DNA of 42,362 nt from an uncultured Clostridia bacterium (lineage in GTDB: Bacteria; Bacillota; Clostridia; Christensenellales; UBA1242), in contig CALWDZ010000010.1 in assembly GCA_944376845.1 (NCBI GenBank), positions 1-42,362 of the forward strand, given 5' to 3'. The translations under genes and the position numbers were made by a program. Positions 1 through 7,990 of the stretch are shown in pieces. Under the pieces are notes generated by a model, which did not search any database, was not told the origin of the DNA, and was given only the letters and a program-made list of their open reading frames with translations. Position 1 is the stretch's first letter. Each line of letters opens with the position of its first letter.

Positions 1-33
1 TAGGCTGAAAAATAACTTGCTTTTCCTGTTCAT
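1..33 (-). CDS. N-terminus of a secreted/surface protein, cut by left edge
   Basis: Only the first 11 codons are inside the window, reading M-N-R-K-S-K-L-F-F-S-L. The start is an ATG at 33-31, preceded by a good ribosome binding site (GAGGTGG on the minus strand, 42-36). A short basic stretch followed by hydrophobic residues looks like the beginning of a signal peptide. It closely resembles the start of the surface protein at 21607-23178 (M-N-I-K-R-S-K-L-A-L-S). Both genes sit just downstream of the same twin-hairpin element, so they are probably paralogous or share a cassette. The rest of the protein is unseen, so its function cannot be stated. Confidence 0.55.
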   Translation of the reverse strand, partial: MNRKSKLFFSL

Positions 34-48
34 AACCACCTCTTTTTT

Positions 49-205
49 GGTGCATCTAATTTTATATTAGGTGTACTTCTTCTGGAAAAAATTATTAAAA
101 TTTGTTTTGAAAATAGTTCAAAAGGTGATATTCTTTTAGTAGTTAGACAAAATATATACAAAAAATGTACAAAAATGGTACACCTAATATAAAATTAGAT
201 GTACC
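49..205. repeat. Twin-hairpin inverted-repeat element, copy 1
   Basis: Two 28-bp arms (49-76 and 178-205) are inverted copies of each other with one G/T wobble, separated by about 101 bp. Each arm is also a hairpin by itself: bases 172-188 pair with 194-210 (17 bp, one wobble) around a 5-base loop. A second copy at 23208-23363 has the same length, interior and orientation. Both lie directly upstream of a minus-strand gene with a signal peptide. The layout resembles REPIN or MITE doublets. A promoter for the downstream gene (TTGAAC, then TAATAA after about 18 bp, minus strand) can be drawn in the interior, but AT-rich sequence gives such matches easily. Confidence 0.85.
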
Positions 206-960
206 ATTTTTAATTTAAAAAAATAAAAAGTGTCACCCTGAGTGTTCTACCTTGTCGCCCTGAGCGTAGCGAAGGGTCTTGAGATTCTCACGTCGCTTCG
301 CTCCTCAGAATGACACTGGGCAAAAACTGCGCTTTCGGCACAATTTTGCCGTAGTTTACGGCAAAATATTGTGCTTGTTGCTTGTTTTGTGCCCTTTCTC
401 ACGGCCAGACGAAAACCGCACTGCGTTGGCGGTTTTGCCGTGACTCTATGGAAGAAATGCATTGCATTTCTTAATATGAGATTTCTCGCTTCGCTCGAAA
501 TGACAATAAATATGTTCTGCTTTGTCACCCCGAGCAAAGCGAGAGGTCTCAAGATTTCTTCGCCTTTGGCTCAGAATGACACTGGGCAAACGAAAACCGC
601 ACTGCGTTGCTTTTTCAGGGCCCCCAAAAAGTACCTACGGAAACTTTTTGGGGAGAGGAAGAACCAAGCATTAAGGCGATACAAATTGCGTTTAGCAATT
701 TTTAGCCCATAAGCGTAGGTTCTGACGAGTTAACGGCTGACGAAGAGTCTCATCCCCTTAGAGACCCTTTCTCTCCGTCAAAGTGGGCAGTGGTCAGGGT
801 GACATAAGGTTGAGATTTCTCGCTATGCTCGAAATGACAATAAATATGCTCAGAACACTCTAGTGTCAATCCTGAGAATTGCCTCCTTGACGGCTGACGA
901 AGGATCTCTTGTGTTTGAGATTCTTCGCTGACGCTCAGAATGACAGAAGGTTACTTAGAA
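206..960. repeat. Mosaic of dispersed palindromic repeats, copy 1 (non-coding)
   Basis: This stretch of about 750 bp is GC-richer than its surroundings and made of variants of a unit of the type GTCA-CCCTGAG...CGAAG...TCTCAGAATGAC (for example 232-313, 525-581, 790-838, 920-946). It also holds strong palindromes: 338-374 (tips GCACAA/TTGTGC), 452-472 (perfect around one central base) and 624-655 (11-bp perfect stem). A 19-base direct repeat, CGAAAACCGCACTGCGTTG, occurs at 410-428 and 591-609. Segments of it recur in the same order at 23364-23665. Open frames here (247-552, 371-712) are low-complexity readings of the repeats, so I see no gene. Confidence 0.85.
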
Positions 961-1009
961 TGACAGAAGAAAATGTCTCAGAACAACTAGTGAACAAATC
1001 GGGCTGTTG

Positions 1010-2221
1010 TCAAGGTGAAATTTTCTTTCTTAATATATCACCTTTTTCTAGTGGCAAGTTTGTGTAGATATATATTTTTTGTTGAACATTTTTCGCATCT
1101 TGTAAATCATTGCCGTTTTCATCGGTCATTTTTGTCAATTTTATAGTTTTATTAAAGCATTCATTTGGTGAAAGGACTTCAAGTTCATCGCCTACTTTAA
1201 AACGATTGCGTTGTTCAATAAGTGTTTTTTCACCATCACTGTTTTCAATGACGTATGCCATATATTCATATGTTTGTACTGGTGATGATGACTCCAAACA
1301 CTCCTTATCTTTTTCACCAAGATAAAAGCCAGTTGTATATCTTCTATGACTTGATTTTATTAGTTCATTTTTCAGAACTTCTAAATCTTGCTTTGTTATT
1401 TTATCTCCTTTATCAAGTGCACGCCTATAAGCATTTACAACATTTGCAACATAGTAAGGAGATTTCATCCTACCTTCAATTTTAAAACTTGTTACTCCTG
1501 CTTGTTCAAGTTCATTGAGATGTTCTATCATCATCAAATCTTTGGAGTTTAAAATATATGTTCCGCGCTGGTCTTCTTCAATTTGGTATTGGTCACCTTT
1601 TCGCGATTTTTCTGTAATTGTATACTCCCATCTACATGCTTGTGTACATGCTCCACGGTTTGCATCACGTCCAGTGAGATAGTTAGAAAGCAAACATCTA
1701 CCGCTGTATGCAATACACATAGCACCATGCACAAATGCTTCCAGTTCAATATCATCTGGTATTTTTGCTTTTATTTGTTTTATTTCTTCAATAGAAAGCT
1801 CTCGAGCCAAAATTATGCGCTTAACGCCAAGTTTTGCCAAAAAATTTATTGCATAACTATTTAAAATATTTGCTTGAGTACTTACATGTATAGTAAGACT
1901 TGGTGCATATTCACGAATAAACTCGATAATTCCTAGGTCGGACACAATAACCGCATCAACTTTGTATTTAACTAATTCATTTAAATATTCTTTTAACCCA
2001 TCAAAATCGCTTTCATGTGCCAAAATATTTATTGTAATATAAACTTTTTTACCAAGACTATGAGCATAACGAGTTGCCTCTTCAATTTCATTATCTGTAA
2101 AATTGCCAGCAAATGCCCTAAGTCCAAATTTTTTACCTGCGAAATATACTGCATCGGCTCCAAATCTAAATGCCGTTTCCATTTTTTCAAAAGTACCCGC
2201 AGGTGCTAATAACTCTGCCAT
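1010..2221 (-). CDS. trhP: U32 family protein, TrhP-like tRNA uridine hydroxylase
   Basis: 403 residues. The U32 signature E-A-F-V-H-G-A-M-C-I is at residues 161-170. Four cysteines, C169, C176, C192 and C196 (the last two in G-A-C-T-Q-A-C-R-W-E-Y), match the Fe-S ligands of this family. Although named 'peptidase U32', the TrhP branch (E. coli YegQ, B. subtilis YrrN/YrrO) takes part in prephenate-dependent 5-hydroxylation of U34 in tRNA; length and the CRWEY block fit that branch. The ATG at 2221 has an AGGAG site about 6 bases upstream. It is probably co-transcribed with the small DUF3343 gene 45 bp upstream. Assignment to TrhP rather than another U32 subfamily is inference from the motif and length. 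Confidence 0.8.
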   Translation of the reverse strand: MAELLAPAGTFEKMETAFRFGADAVYFAGKKFGLRAFAGNFTDNEIEEATRYAHSLGKKVYITINILAHESDFDGLKEYLNELVKYKVDAVIVSDLGIIEFIREYAPSLTIHVSTQANILNSYAINFLAKLGVKRIILARELSIEEIKQIKAKIPDDIELEAFVHGAMCIAYSGRCLLSNYLTGRDANRGACTQACRWEYTITEKSRKGDQYQIEEDQRGTYILNSKDLMMIEHLNELEQAGVTSFKIEGRMKSPYYVANVVNAYRRALDKGDKITKQDLEVLKNELIKSSHRRYTTGFYLGEKDKECLESSSPVQTYEYMAYVIENSDGEKTLIEQRNRFKVGDELEVLSPNECFNKTIKLTKMTDENGNDLQDAKNVQQKIYIYTNLPLEKGDILRKKISP

Positions 2222-2266
2222 TTTTTCTCCTAATGTTTATTATATAAAACACTAGAAAAAAGTCAA

Positions 2267-2527
2267 TTATTTTAATCTAATTGCCCTTTGAGTACCCCCT
2301 ATGCCAATGATATGATATATGCCACCAAAAGTATCAAAATTACGTCTTGATAAAAGTTTTTCAACTATTACAAGATCTTTTGGTAAAAATTTAACAGAAA
2401 TCCCGCAAGAAACATTGACTTTGCGTGGAGTGTTGATTATTTGACATTGAACTTTATACGAACTTAGCAAGTTTGCAAAGTTTATCGTATGTGACCTAGC
2501 GCGAAAAACTACGATATAGTAATCCAT
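2267..2527 (-). CDS. DUF3343 protein (putative Se/S carrier-like)
   Basis: 86 residues starting M-D-Y-Y-I-V-V-F. The start at 2527 is chosen over an upstream ATG at 2548 because a strong AAAGGAGG lies 5-6 bases before it. The family pattern is visible: an N-terminal beta strand, then T-P-R and S-C-G (I-N-T-P-R-K-V-N-V-S-C-G), as in DUF3343 proteins proposed to carry selenium or sulphur. The cysteine in V-S-C-G is the likely reactive one. It is divergent from, and 52 bp away from, a cysteine-desulfurase-like aminotransferase, the usual genomic partner. A role in sulphur or selenium handling is inferred from that context; no activity is proven for the family. Confidence 0.8.
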   Translation of the reverse strand: MDYYIVVFRARSHTINFANLLSSYKVQCQIINTPRKVNVSCGISVKFLPKDLVIVEKLLSRRNFDTFGGIYHIIGIGGTQRAIRLK

Positions 2528-2579
2528 AATATCCTCCTTTGTAGTCAACTTTTGATATTATTTCATATCATATTACTAT

Positions 2580-3704
2580 ATGATTTATTTTGATAACAGT
2601 GCAACTACAATGGTAAAACCAAAAGAGGTTATAAATGCAGTACTAGAAGGATTGACAAAGTACAGTGCCAACCCTGGTCGCAGTGGACATAAACTAAGTA
2701 TGATATGTGCAAACAAAGTTGAATCTGTGCGTGAAAACGTAAAGAGATTTATCAATGCGGACAATGCAGTTTTTACAGAAAATTGTACAGACGCACTTAA
2801 TCTTGCAATCTTAGGCACAATAAAAAATGGTGGACATATTATTTGCACTTCAAATGACCATAATGCAAGTGCTAGACCAATATTTGAAATGTCAAAAAAA
2901 TGTGATATAGAGGTATCGGTTGCAACACCAACAAAGCCGGGAATTTTAACTGCTACAGATATAGCAAAACACTATAAAGATAACACCTATTTAGTATGTG
3001 TAAACCATATGTCTAATGTAGATGGTGAAATTGCAGATATTGAAAGCATTGGCGAATTTTGTAAAGAGAAAAATATACTGTTTCTAGTTGACGGAGCACA
3101 AAGTGCTGGACATTTAAAACTTGATATGAAAGGCTATGGTATAGATATGCTTGCACTAGCACCACACAAAGGGCTTTACGCTCCACAAGGTGTCGGAGTG
3201 CTCGGATTTTCTGACAATGTAAATTTAAAACCAATACGCTTTGGAGGCACTGGCACAGAGGGCGAAAATTTATATCAGCCGACAACATCACTTGAAAGAT
3301 ATGAAAGCGGTACTCTTCCAACTCCAAACATCTTAGGACTTGGAGCCGGACTGGAATTTGTAAAGAGCCACTTTGATGATATAAATGCTAAACTTGATGA
3401 TCTCTCTACTTACTTAAACTTTGAACTAAGTCAAATAAATGGCGTAAAAGTATATACACATCCAAACAACGCATATGGTGTGATTGGTTTTAATGTAAAG
3501 GACTTTGGTTCAACTGAAGTCAGTCAAATATTGAGCGACAAATACGGGATATGTGTACGCGGAGGGCTACATTGTGCGGGACTTAAACACAGATTTTTAA
3601 ACACTTTGGAGCAAGGTGTTGTAAGAGCATCACTTTCGTATTTTAACACCTTTACCGAATGTGAAAGATTTGTTAAAGCAATTAAACAGATATCCAAACT
3701 TTAG
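2580..3704 (+). CDS. Class V aminotransferase, cysteine desulfurase family
   Basis: 374 residues, a PLP enzyme of the NifS/SufS superfamily (the subgroup often named 'cysteine desulfurase family protein'). The N-terminus M-I-Y-F-D-N-S-A-T-T is canonical and fixes the start. D171 in L-V-D-G-A-Q and K197 in A-L-A-P-H-K-G-L-Y are the expected PLP-binding Asp and Schiff-base Lys. C332 in R-G-G-L-H-C-A-G is the expected persulfide cysteine. It would release sulphur from cysteine as a protein persulfide, with the adjacent DUF3343 protein a candidate acceptor. There is no recognisable Shine-Dalgarno sequence. The ATG instead sits in a small inverted repeat (2567-2573 / 2578-2584). A terminator follows directly. 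Confidence 0.85.
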   Translation: MIYFDNSATTMVKPKEVINAVLEGLTKYSANPGRSGHKLSMICANKVESVRENVKRFINADNAVFTENCTDALNLAILGTIKNGGHIICTSNDHNASARPIFEMSKKCDIEVSVATPTKPGILTATDIAKHYKDNTYLVCVNHMSNVDGEIADIESIGEFCKEKNILFLVDGAQSAGHLKLDMKGYGIDMLALAPHKGLYAPQGVGVLGFSDNVNLKPIRFGGTGTEGENLYQPTTSLERYESGTLPTPNILGLGAGLEFVKSHFDDINAKLDDLSTYLNFELSQINGVKVYTHPNNAYGVIGFNVKDFGSTEVSQILSDKYGICVRGGLHCAGLKHRFLNTLEQGVVRASLSYFNTFTECERFVKAIKQISKL

Positions 3705-3708
3705 ATAT

Positions 3709-3738
3709 AAAAAAACTTGCCAAAAGGCAAGTTTTTTT
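3709..3738. terminator. Bidirectional rho-independent terminator
   Basis: Stem AAAAACTTGCC / GGCAAGTTTTT around a 4-A loop, with an A tract on one side and a T tract on the other. It lies between two converging genes and can end transcription from both. Confidence 0.9.
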
Positions 3739-3748
3739 AAACAATTTG

Positions 3749-4228
3749 TTATTTTCTATTTGCAAATACGCCAACGATACCAGATAAGAGTGTTCCAAGA
3801 CTAAGCATATAGAAGCCAACACCTGGCATTAAGATGGCTGACAAATAGTCATTGACATTACTCTGTGATACACAGTATACAATACCAAGAACAATTGCGA
3901 CTAAAGCCAAAAGTAATTCAACTATTGCAATAAGTTTTAATACTTTGTTCCAGTCTATTTTGCCAATACCAATGAAGCCCAAAAGATAACAAATTGCATA
4001 CAAACATCCAAGCACTAATGCAATTAACAACAAAACTTCACAAACTGTCCCAAGTGCAGCATTGTCGCCGGCTTTTTCAGCGAAAATGCCAATGCCGTCA
4101 AGAGTTTGTGTGGTGTTTGTAATATCACTTGTTATTTGTGGAACCCACATGGCAAGGAAAATACCTATGAAAGCCACAACTACAAGTCCTATTGCAATGA
4201 TGTTTGTAATAAGTCTTTTCTTCTTCAT
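3749..4228 (-). CDS. Four-helix membrane protein of unknown function
   Basis: 159 residues from the second of two tandem ATGs (4231 and 4228). An AAGGAGG lies 4 bases before the second and only 1 base before the first, so 4228 is preferred. A basic start (M-K-K-K-R) is followed by one membrane helix, an external loop of about 45 residues (W-V-P-Q-I-T... to D-N-A-A), then three more helices, ending V-F-A-N-R-K. I do not recognise the family; the topology (helix, long loop, three helices) is like tetraspan membrane proteins. It lies downstream of polA on the same strand with 57 bp between, so it could be carried on the polA transcript. Confidence 0.7.
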   Translation of the reverse strand: MKKKRLITNIIAIGLVVVAFIGIFLAMWVPQITSDITNTTQTLDGIGIFAEKAGDNAALGTVCEVLLLIALVLGCLYAICYLLGFIGIGKIDWNKVLKLIAIVELLLALVAIVLGIVYCVSQSNVNDYLSAILMPGVGFYMLSLGTLLSGIVGVFANRK

Positions 4229-4285
4229 CATTCCTCCTTGATAATATTTTAGCAACAAACAAAAATTTAATCAACTAAAATACGC

Positions 4286-6802
4286 TTATTTTGCATCATA
4301 CCAAGTTTTACCACTGCCTATACTTACAATTAGTGGAACTTTTAAATGTGCTACATTTTCCATACAAGATTTTAATATGTCTTTTACCATTTGCTCTTCA
4401 CCTTTAGCACAATCAACAATAAGTTCATCATGAATTTGTAAAATGAGTTTAGATTTTAATTTTTTTGAACTTAATTCTCTATCAACTTTTATCATTGCCA
4501 ATTTTATTATGTCCGACGCACTGCCTTGAAGGGGCATATTCATTGCCACTCTTTCACCAAACTGCTGCATATTTTTATTTAAAGAATGAAGTTCGTTTAT
4601 TTTCCTAATTCTTCCAAACATTGTTCTACTCATTCCGCTTGCCCTTGCAGAAGCGACATTTTGTGCCATATATGTTGTTACATTTGGATAAGTAGCATGA
4701 TATCTATCCATAAAAATTTTGGCTTCTTTTGCAGATATCCCCAATTGATTTGATAATCCAAAAGCACTAATTCCATATATAATTCCAAAATTTACTGCTT
4801 TTGCTGAAGAACGTTCACTTTGCGTTACTGCGTTCAAGGGTTTTGAAAATATTCTAGCGGCTGTTGACCTATGGATGTCCTCACCATTTAAATACGCTTC
4901 AATCAAATGTTCGTCACCGGAAAAGGCAGCAAGAAGCCTAAGTTCAATTTGGTTATAATCGGCTGAAACAATTGAGCCATCATCAAAGCGAGAAACAAAA
5001 AGTTTACGAAGATTTCTACCGTCTTCTTCTCTAATTGGTAAATTTTGCAAGTTTGGTTCACTTGATGAAAGCCTACCTGTTGCCGTTAAAGTTTGATTAA
5101 AAATTGTGTGTATACACTCACCTTTTTCACTGACAAGTTTTGTATAAGGGTCTAAATAACCACTAACCAATTTTTGTACTTTACGATATCTTATAAGTAA
5201 AGGCACAATAGGATGTTCATCTATAAGCAAATTTAAATATTCAATGCTTGTAGAGTGCTTTTTGTTGTTAAAATCACTTAGTTTAAGTTCATCAAATAAA
5301 ATGCTTGCAACTTGTTTTGGTGAATTTAAATTAAAATCTTTATTTGCATATGCATAAATTTCGTTTTGAATATGTTCTAGTTCTGATTTATATTTTTCAG
5401 TCAATTCACTTAAGTGGTTACTATTTATATAAAAACCATCTTTTTCCATTTTATAAAGTACATATGTTAAAGGAATTTCTATGTTGTTATAAACAAACAT
5501 CAGTCCCAATTTTTGCATTTGGTCTAATAAATCTTGCCTCAAAAAACCAAATTCTTGAGTTATTATATCTTTTCCTATCTTTTCACCCGCATGGACAAGA
5601 TATAATGCAATACTTACATCAAAAACCTCACCCTTTAATTTCAAAAAAACATCATTTCTATGCATGTGAGATTTTAAATCATAAGTTATTTTAACTATAT
5701 TTTCATCATACAAAATTGGTGTTAAATATTTTAAAATAATATCTTCATCAATAGTTGAAAAAAGGTCCTTTTGAGAAGGTACAACATATACAGCATCATC
5801 GTTGATTGAAAATTCAATATCACTTAAAAAATCAAAAGCAAGATATTTTATTTCACCATTTAAAATTGCTTTTAGTTGATTTTCATCTTTAATTTCAATA
5901 CGGTTTTCTTTTAACTTATGCACCGAAGATTGCAATTCATTGGCATTATCTGAAAATAACTCTTGCCTTCGAAGTAGTGAGCGGAATTGATATTTCTCAA
6001 AAAATTCTTTTACACTTGCATTGAAAGGAAAATCATAAACAAAATGTTTTATATTTACATTAATATCGCAATTTGTGTTGATTGTTGCAAGTTTATATGA
6101 TAGGTATGCATTGTCCTTACCAACAATTAGTTTTTCTTGCACTTTTCCGCTTATTTCATTGATATTTTTGTAAATATTGTCTAAAGTATTATATTTTTTT
6201 AAAAGTGTGGTAGCCGTAACTGAGCCTATACCCAAAACGCCTGGAATATTATCTGAACTGTCGCCCATAAGTGCTTTTAAGTCAACTATTTGACTAGGCC
6301 CAATACCAAATGTTTCCTTAATATTATTTGCATTTATTTTTTCAACTTCAGTTATGCCTTTTTTTGTAAGCCATACCTCAGTATTTTCATCAATAAGTTG
6401 TAAAACATCTCTATCTCCTGAAAGAATAATATTTTTAACACCGCTATGTTTTGCTACTGTTCCAATAATATCATCTGCCTCAATGTCGACCATTTCAAAT
6501 GTTGTAATATTCATTAAATTTAAAAGAGTTTTAAGTAGTGGCATTTGACCTCTAAGTTCAGTAGGCATTTCTTTTCTTGTGCCTTTATACTGTGCATACA
6601 TTTCTGTTCTAAAAGTGTGCCTTGAATGGTCGAATGCAACGCAAATATACTCTGGTTTTATTTCAGTAATACATTTAACCAAAATATTTACAAATCCATA
6701 AACAGCGTTCGAATATTCTCCGTCTTTATTTGTCAAAAGAGGAAGTGCATAAAATGCTCTATTTACAAGGCTATTACCATCTATTATTACAAGTGTTTCC
6801 AT
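4286..6802 (-). CDS. polA: DNA polymerase I
   Basis: 838 residues. Residues 1 to about 290 are the 5'-3' exonuclease (flap) domain (start L-V-I-I-D-G-N-S, then D-I-E-A-D-D-I-I-G-T and G-D-S-S-D-N-I-P-G). The polymerase domain has motif A (S-A-D-Y-N-Q-I-E-L-R), motif B (R-S-S-A-K-A-V-N-F-G-I-I-Y-G) and motif C (L-Q-I-H-D-E-L-I-V-D). The middle 3'-5' exonuclease domain is reduced: where active enzymes have D-x-E, this one reads A-F-D-F-L-S-D, so proofreading is probably lost, as in Bacillus and Thermus enzymes. Role: Okazaki fragment maturation and repair synthesis. The ATG at 6802 has AAAGGA 6 bases upstream. Confidence 0.97.
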   Translation of the reverse strand: METLVIIDGNSLVNRAFYALPLLTNKDGEYSNAVYGFVNILVKCITEIKPEYICVAFDHSRHTFRTEMYAQYKGTRKEMPTELRGQMPLLKTLLNLMNITTFEMVDIEADDIIGTVAKHSGVKNIILSGDRDVLQLIDENTEVWLTKKGITEVEKINANNIKETFGIGPSQIVDLKALMGDSSDNIPGVLGIGSVTATTLLKKYNTLDNIYKNINEISGKVQEKLIVGKDNAYLSYKLATINTNCDINVNIKHFVYDFPFNASVKEFFEKYQFRSLLRRQELFSDNANELQSSVHKLKENRIEIKDENQLKAILNGEIKYLAFDFLSDIEFSINDDAVYVVPSQKDLFSTIDEDIILKYLTPILYDENIVKITYDLKSHMHRNDVFLKLKGEVFDVSIALYLVHAGEKIGKDIITQEFGFLRQDLLDQMQKLGLMFVYNNIEIPLTYVLYKMEKDGFYINSNHLSELTEKYKSELEHIQNEIYAYANKDFNLNSPKQVASILFDELKLSDFNNKKHSTSIEYLNLLIDEHPIVPLLIRYRKVQKLVSGYLDPYTKLVSEKGECIHTIFNQTLTATGRLSSSEPNLQNLPIREEDGRNLRKLFVSRFDDGSIVSADYNQIELRLLAAFSGDEHLIEAYLNGEDIHRSTAARIFSKPLNAVTQSERSSAKAVNFGIIYGISAFGLSNQLGISAKEAKIFMDRYHATYPNVTTYMAQNVASARASGMSRTMFGRIRKINELHSLNKNMQQFGERVAMNMPLQGSASDIIKLAMIKVDRELSSKKLKSKLILQIHDELIVDCAKGEEQMVKDILKSCMENVAHLKVPLIVSIGSGKTWYDAK

Positions 6803-6824
6803 ATTAAATCCTTTTAGATAAAAT

Positions 6825-6848
6825 AAAAAAACGCCATACGGCGTTTTT
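6825..6848 (-). terminator. Rho-independent terminator upstream of polA
   Basis: AAAAAACGCC / GGCGTTTTTT around a 4-base loop, touching the stop codon of the 6848-7189 gene. It separates that gene from polA. The A/T tracts are symmetrical, so it could work in both directions. Confidence 0.85.
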
Positions 6849-7189
6849 TACATAAGCATATTCGTAAATAACTTTATTACAGCCTCACCACCGTCAAAAA
6901 GGCCACTTATCCATTCTGGCACTGCTGTTGCAATTATAAATACAACTATTGCCAATACGATTAAAATTATTACAATAAACTTTATTATTTTCCCAGCAAG
7001 TCCACCAAAAGCAAACAAACAAAGAAGTGTCATTGCTCCATATTCAACCGCATAGTCAACATAAGGTTGAATGTTGGCTGGAATTGAAAACAACTCATTT
7101 GAGCACGCTTCATTAACTTTAAGTAACGCAAGCCCAATTACAAAAGCGGTTGTGATTAAGGTTAAAATAAAAAAATATATTCTCTTCAT
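6848..7189 (-). CDS. Small membrane protein, unknown
   Basis: 113 residues with three predicted helices: residues about 4-24, 48-66 and 68-90. The C-terminal tail contains F-D-G-G-E-A-V-I-K-L-F. The ATG at 7189 has GGGAG 6 bases upstream, so translation is well supported. No family recognised. A terminator abuts its stop codon, so it appears to be a single-gene transcript or the end of one starting in the 7190-7266 gap. The very hydrophobic I/V/L-rich third helix and absence of charged pairs do not suggest a transporter. Confidence 0.65.
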   Translation of the reverse strand: MKRIYFFILTLITTAFVIGLALLKVNEACSNELFSIPANIQPYVDYAVEYGAMTLLCLFAFGGLAGKIIKFIVIILIVLAIVVFIIATAVPEWISGLFDGGEAVIKLFTNMLM

Positions 7190-7266
7190 AATTTTATCTC
7201 CCTTTTATTATGATGAATTATATCATAAATTCACCAAATTGTCTATATGTTTAAAATATTTTTTTG

Positions 7267-7989
7267 TTAACCAATTTCGCGTTCTTTTTCTTTTTTTGTA
7301 TTTTCTTTTTTTATTTGCTTACGCTCTTTTCTTGATAAATTTGTTTCTTTTTTACCAATTTTTTTCAATTTGTCTACAAAATTCACTTTATTTTCTTTAC
7401 CAATCAGAAGTCTGGTAATATTTCCCCTATGCATAAACCACATTAAAAAGTATAAGGAAAATAAAATTATTGTAATAACAATGTTATCATGAAATTTATA
7501 TCCTTCTACAACTGTAAGTGCAGTTATGAATAGAAACGATGTAAGTGCACCATAATCAAAAATAACTAAATACAAAAAGCACACAACAAAGGCAATGATT
7601 GCCCAATAAGGCTCTGCTACGGCAAACATTCCAAGCATTGTGGCAACGCCTTTACCACCTTTGAATTTATAAAACACTGGAAAACAATGGCCCAGCACAG
7701 CACTTGCTCCACCTATATACAAGCCAACAAAACTTAGTTCACTATTTACATCACCGCCAAACATAAAGAATCCCAGCAGTGCCGGAATTGCTCCTTTTAA
7801 CGCATCAAAAAATAATGTTAAAAGTCCGGACTTAAAGCCAAAAGTCCTTAACATATTCATTGAACCAGGATTTCCGCTTCCGTGCCTTGTTATGTCATCA
7901 TGTTTTACTCGTGATATAAGTTTAGCAGAACTTATATTCCCTAATAAATACCCACATAAAATTAAAACAATGTAATTTAAAATTTCCAA
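7267..7989 (-). CDS. plsY: Glycerol-3-phosphate acyltransferase PlsY
   Basis: 240 residues. Membrane enzyme that moves the acyl group from acyl-phosphate (made by PlsX, coded at 28864 here) to glycerol-3-phosphate, the first step of phospholipid synthesis. Family motifs: G-N-I-S-S-A-K near residue 20, G-S-G-N-P-G-S-M-N (phosphate-binding loop) and F-K-G-G-K-G-V-A-T. About 5-6 membrane helices. The last 40 residues are an unusual Lys/Glu-rich cytoplasmic tail. The start is a TTG at 7989, overlapping the end of der closely (der stops at 7991) with AAAGGGAG about 12 bases away, so it is probably translationally coupled to der. Confidence 0.95.
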   Translation of the reverse strand: MEILNYIVLILCGYLLGNISSAKLISRVKHDDITRHGSGNPGSMNMLRTFGFKSGLLTLFFDALKGAIPALLGFFMFGGDVNSELSFVGLYIGGASAVLGHCFPVFYKFKGGKGVATMLGMFAVAEPYWAIIAFVVCFLYLVIFDYGALTSFLFITALTVVEGYKFHDNIVITIILFSLYFLMWFMHRGNITRLLIGKENKVNFVDKLKKIGKKETNLSRKERKQIKKENTKKEKEREIG

Positions 7990-7990
7990 A

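Noticed and set aside
410..609. Direct repeats that might suggest a CRISPR-like array
   Set aside because: Only two copies 181 bp apart with repeat sequence between, no even spacing, no cas genes.
247..712. Open frames of about 100 residues on both strands
   Set aside because: They read through repeat units, have no ribosome binding site or family features, and lie on both strands of the same repeats.
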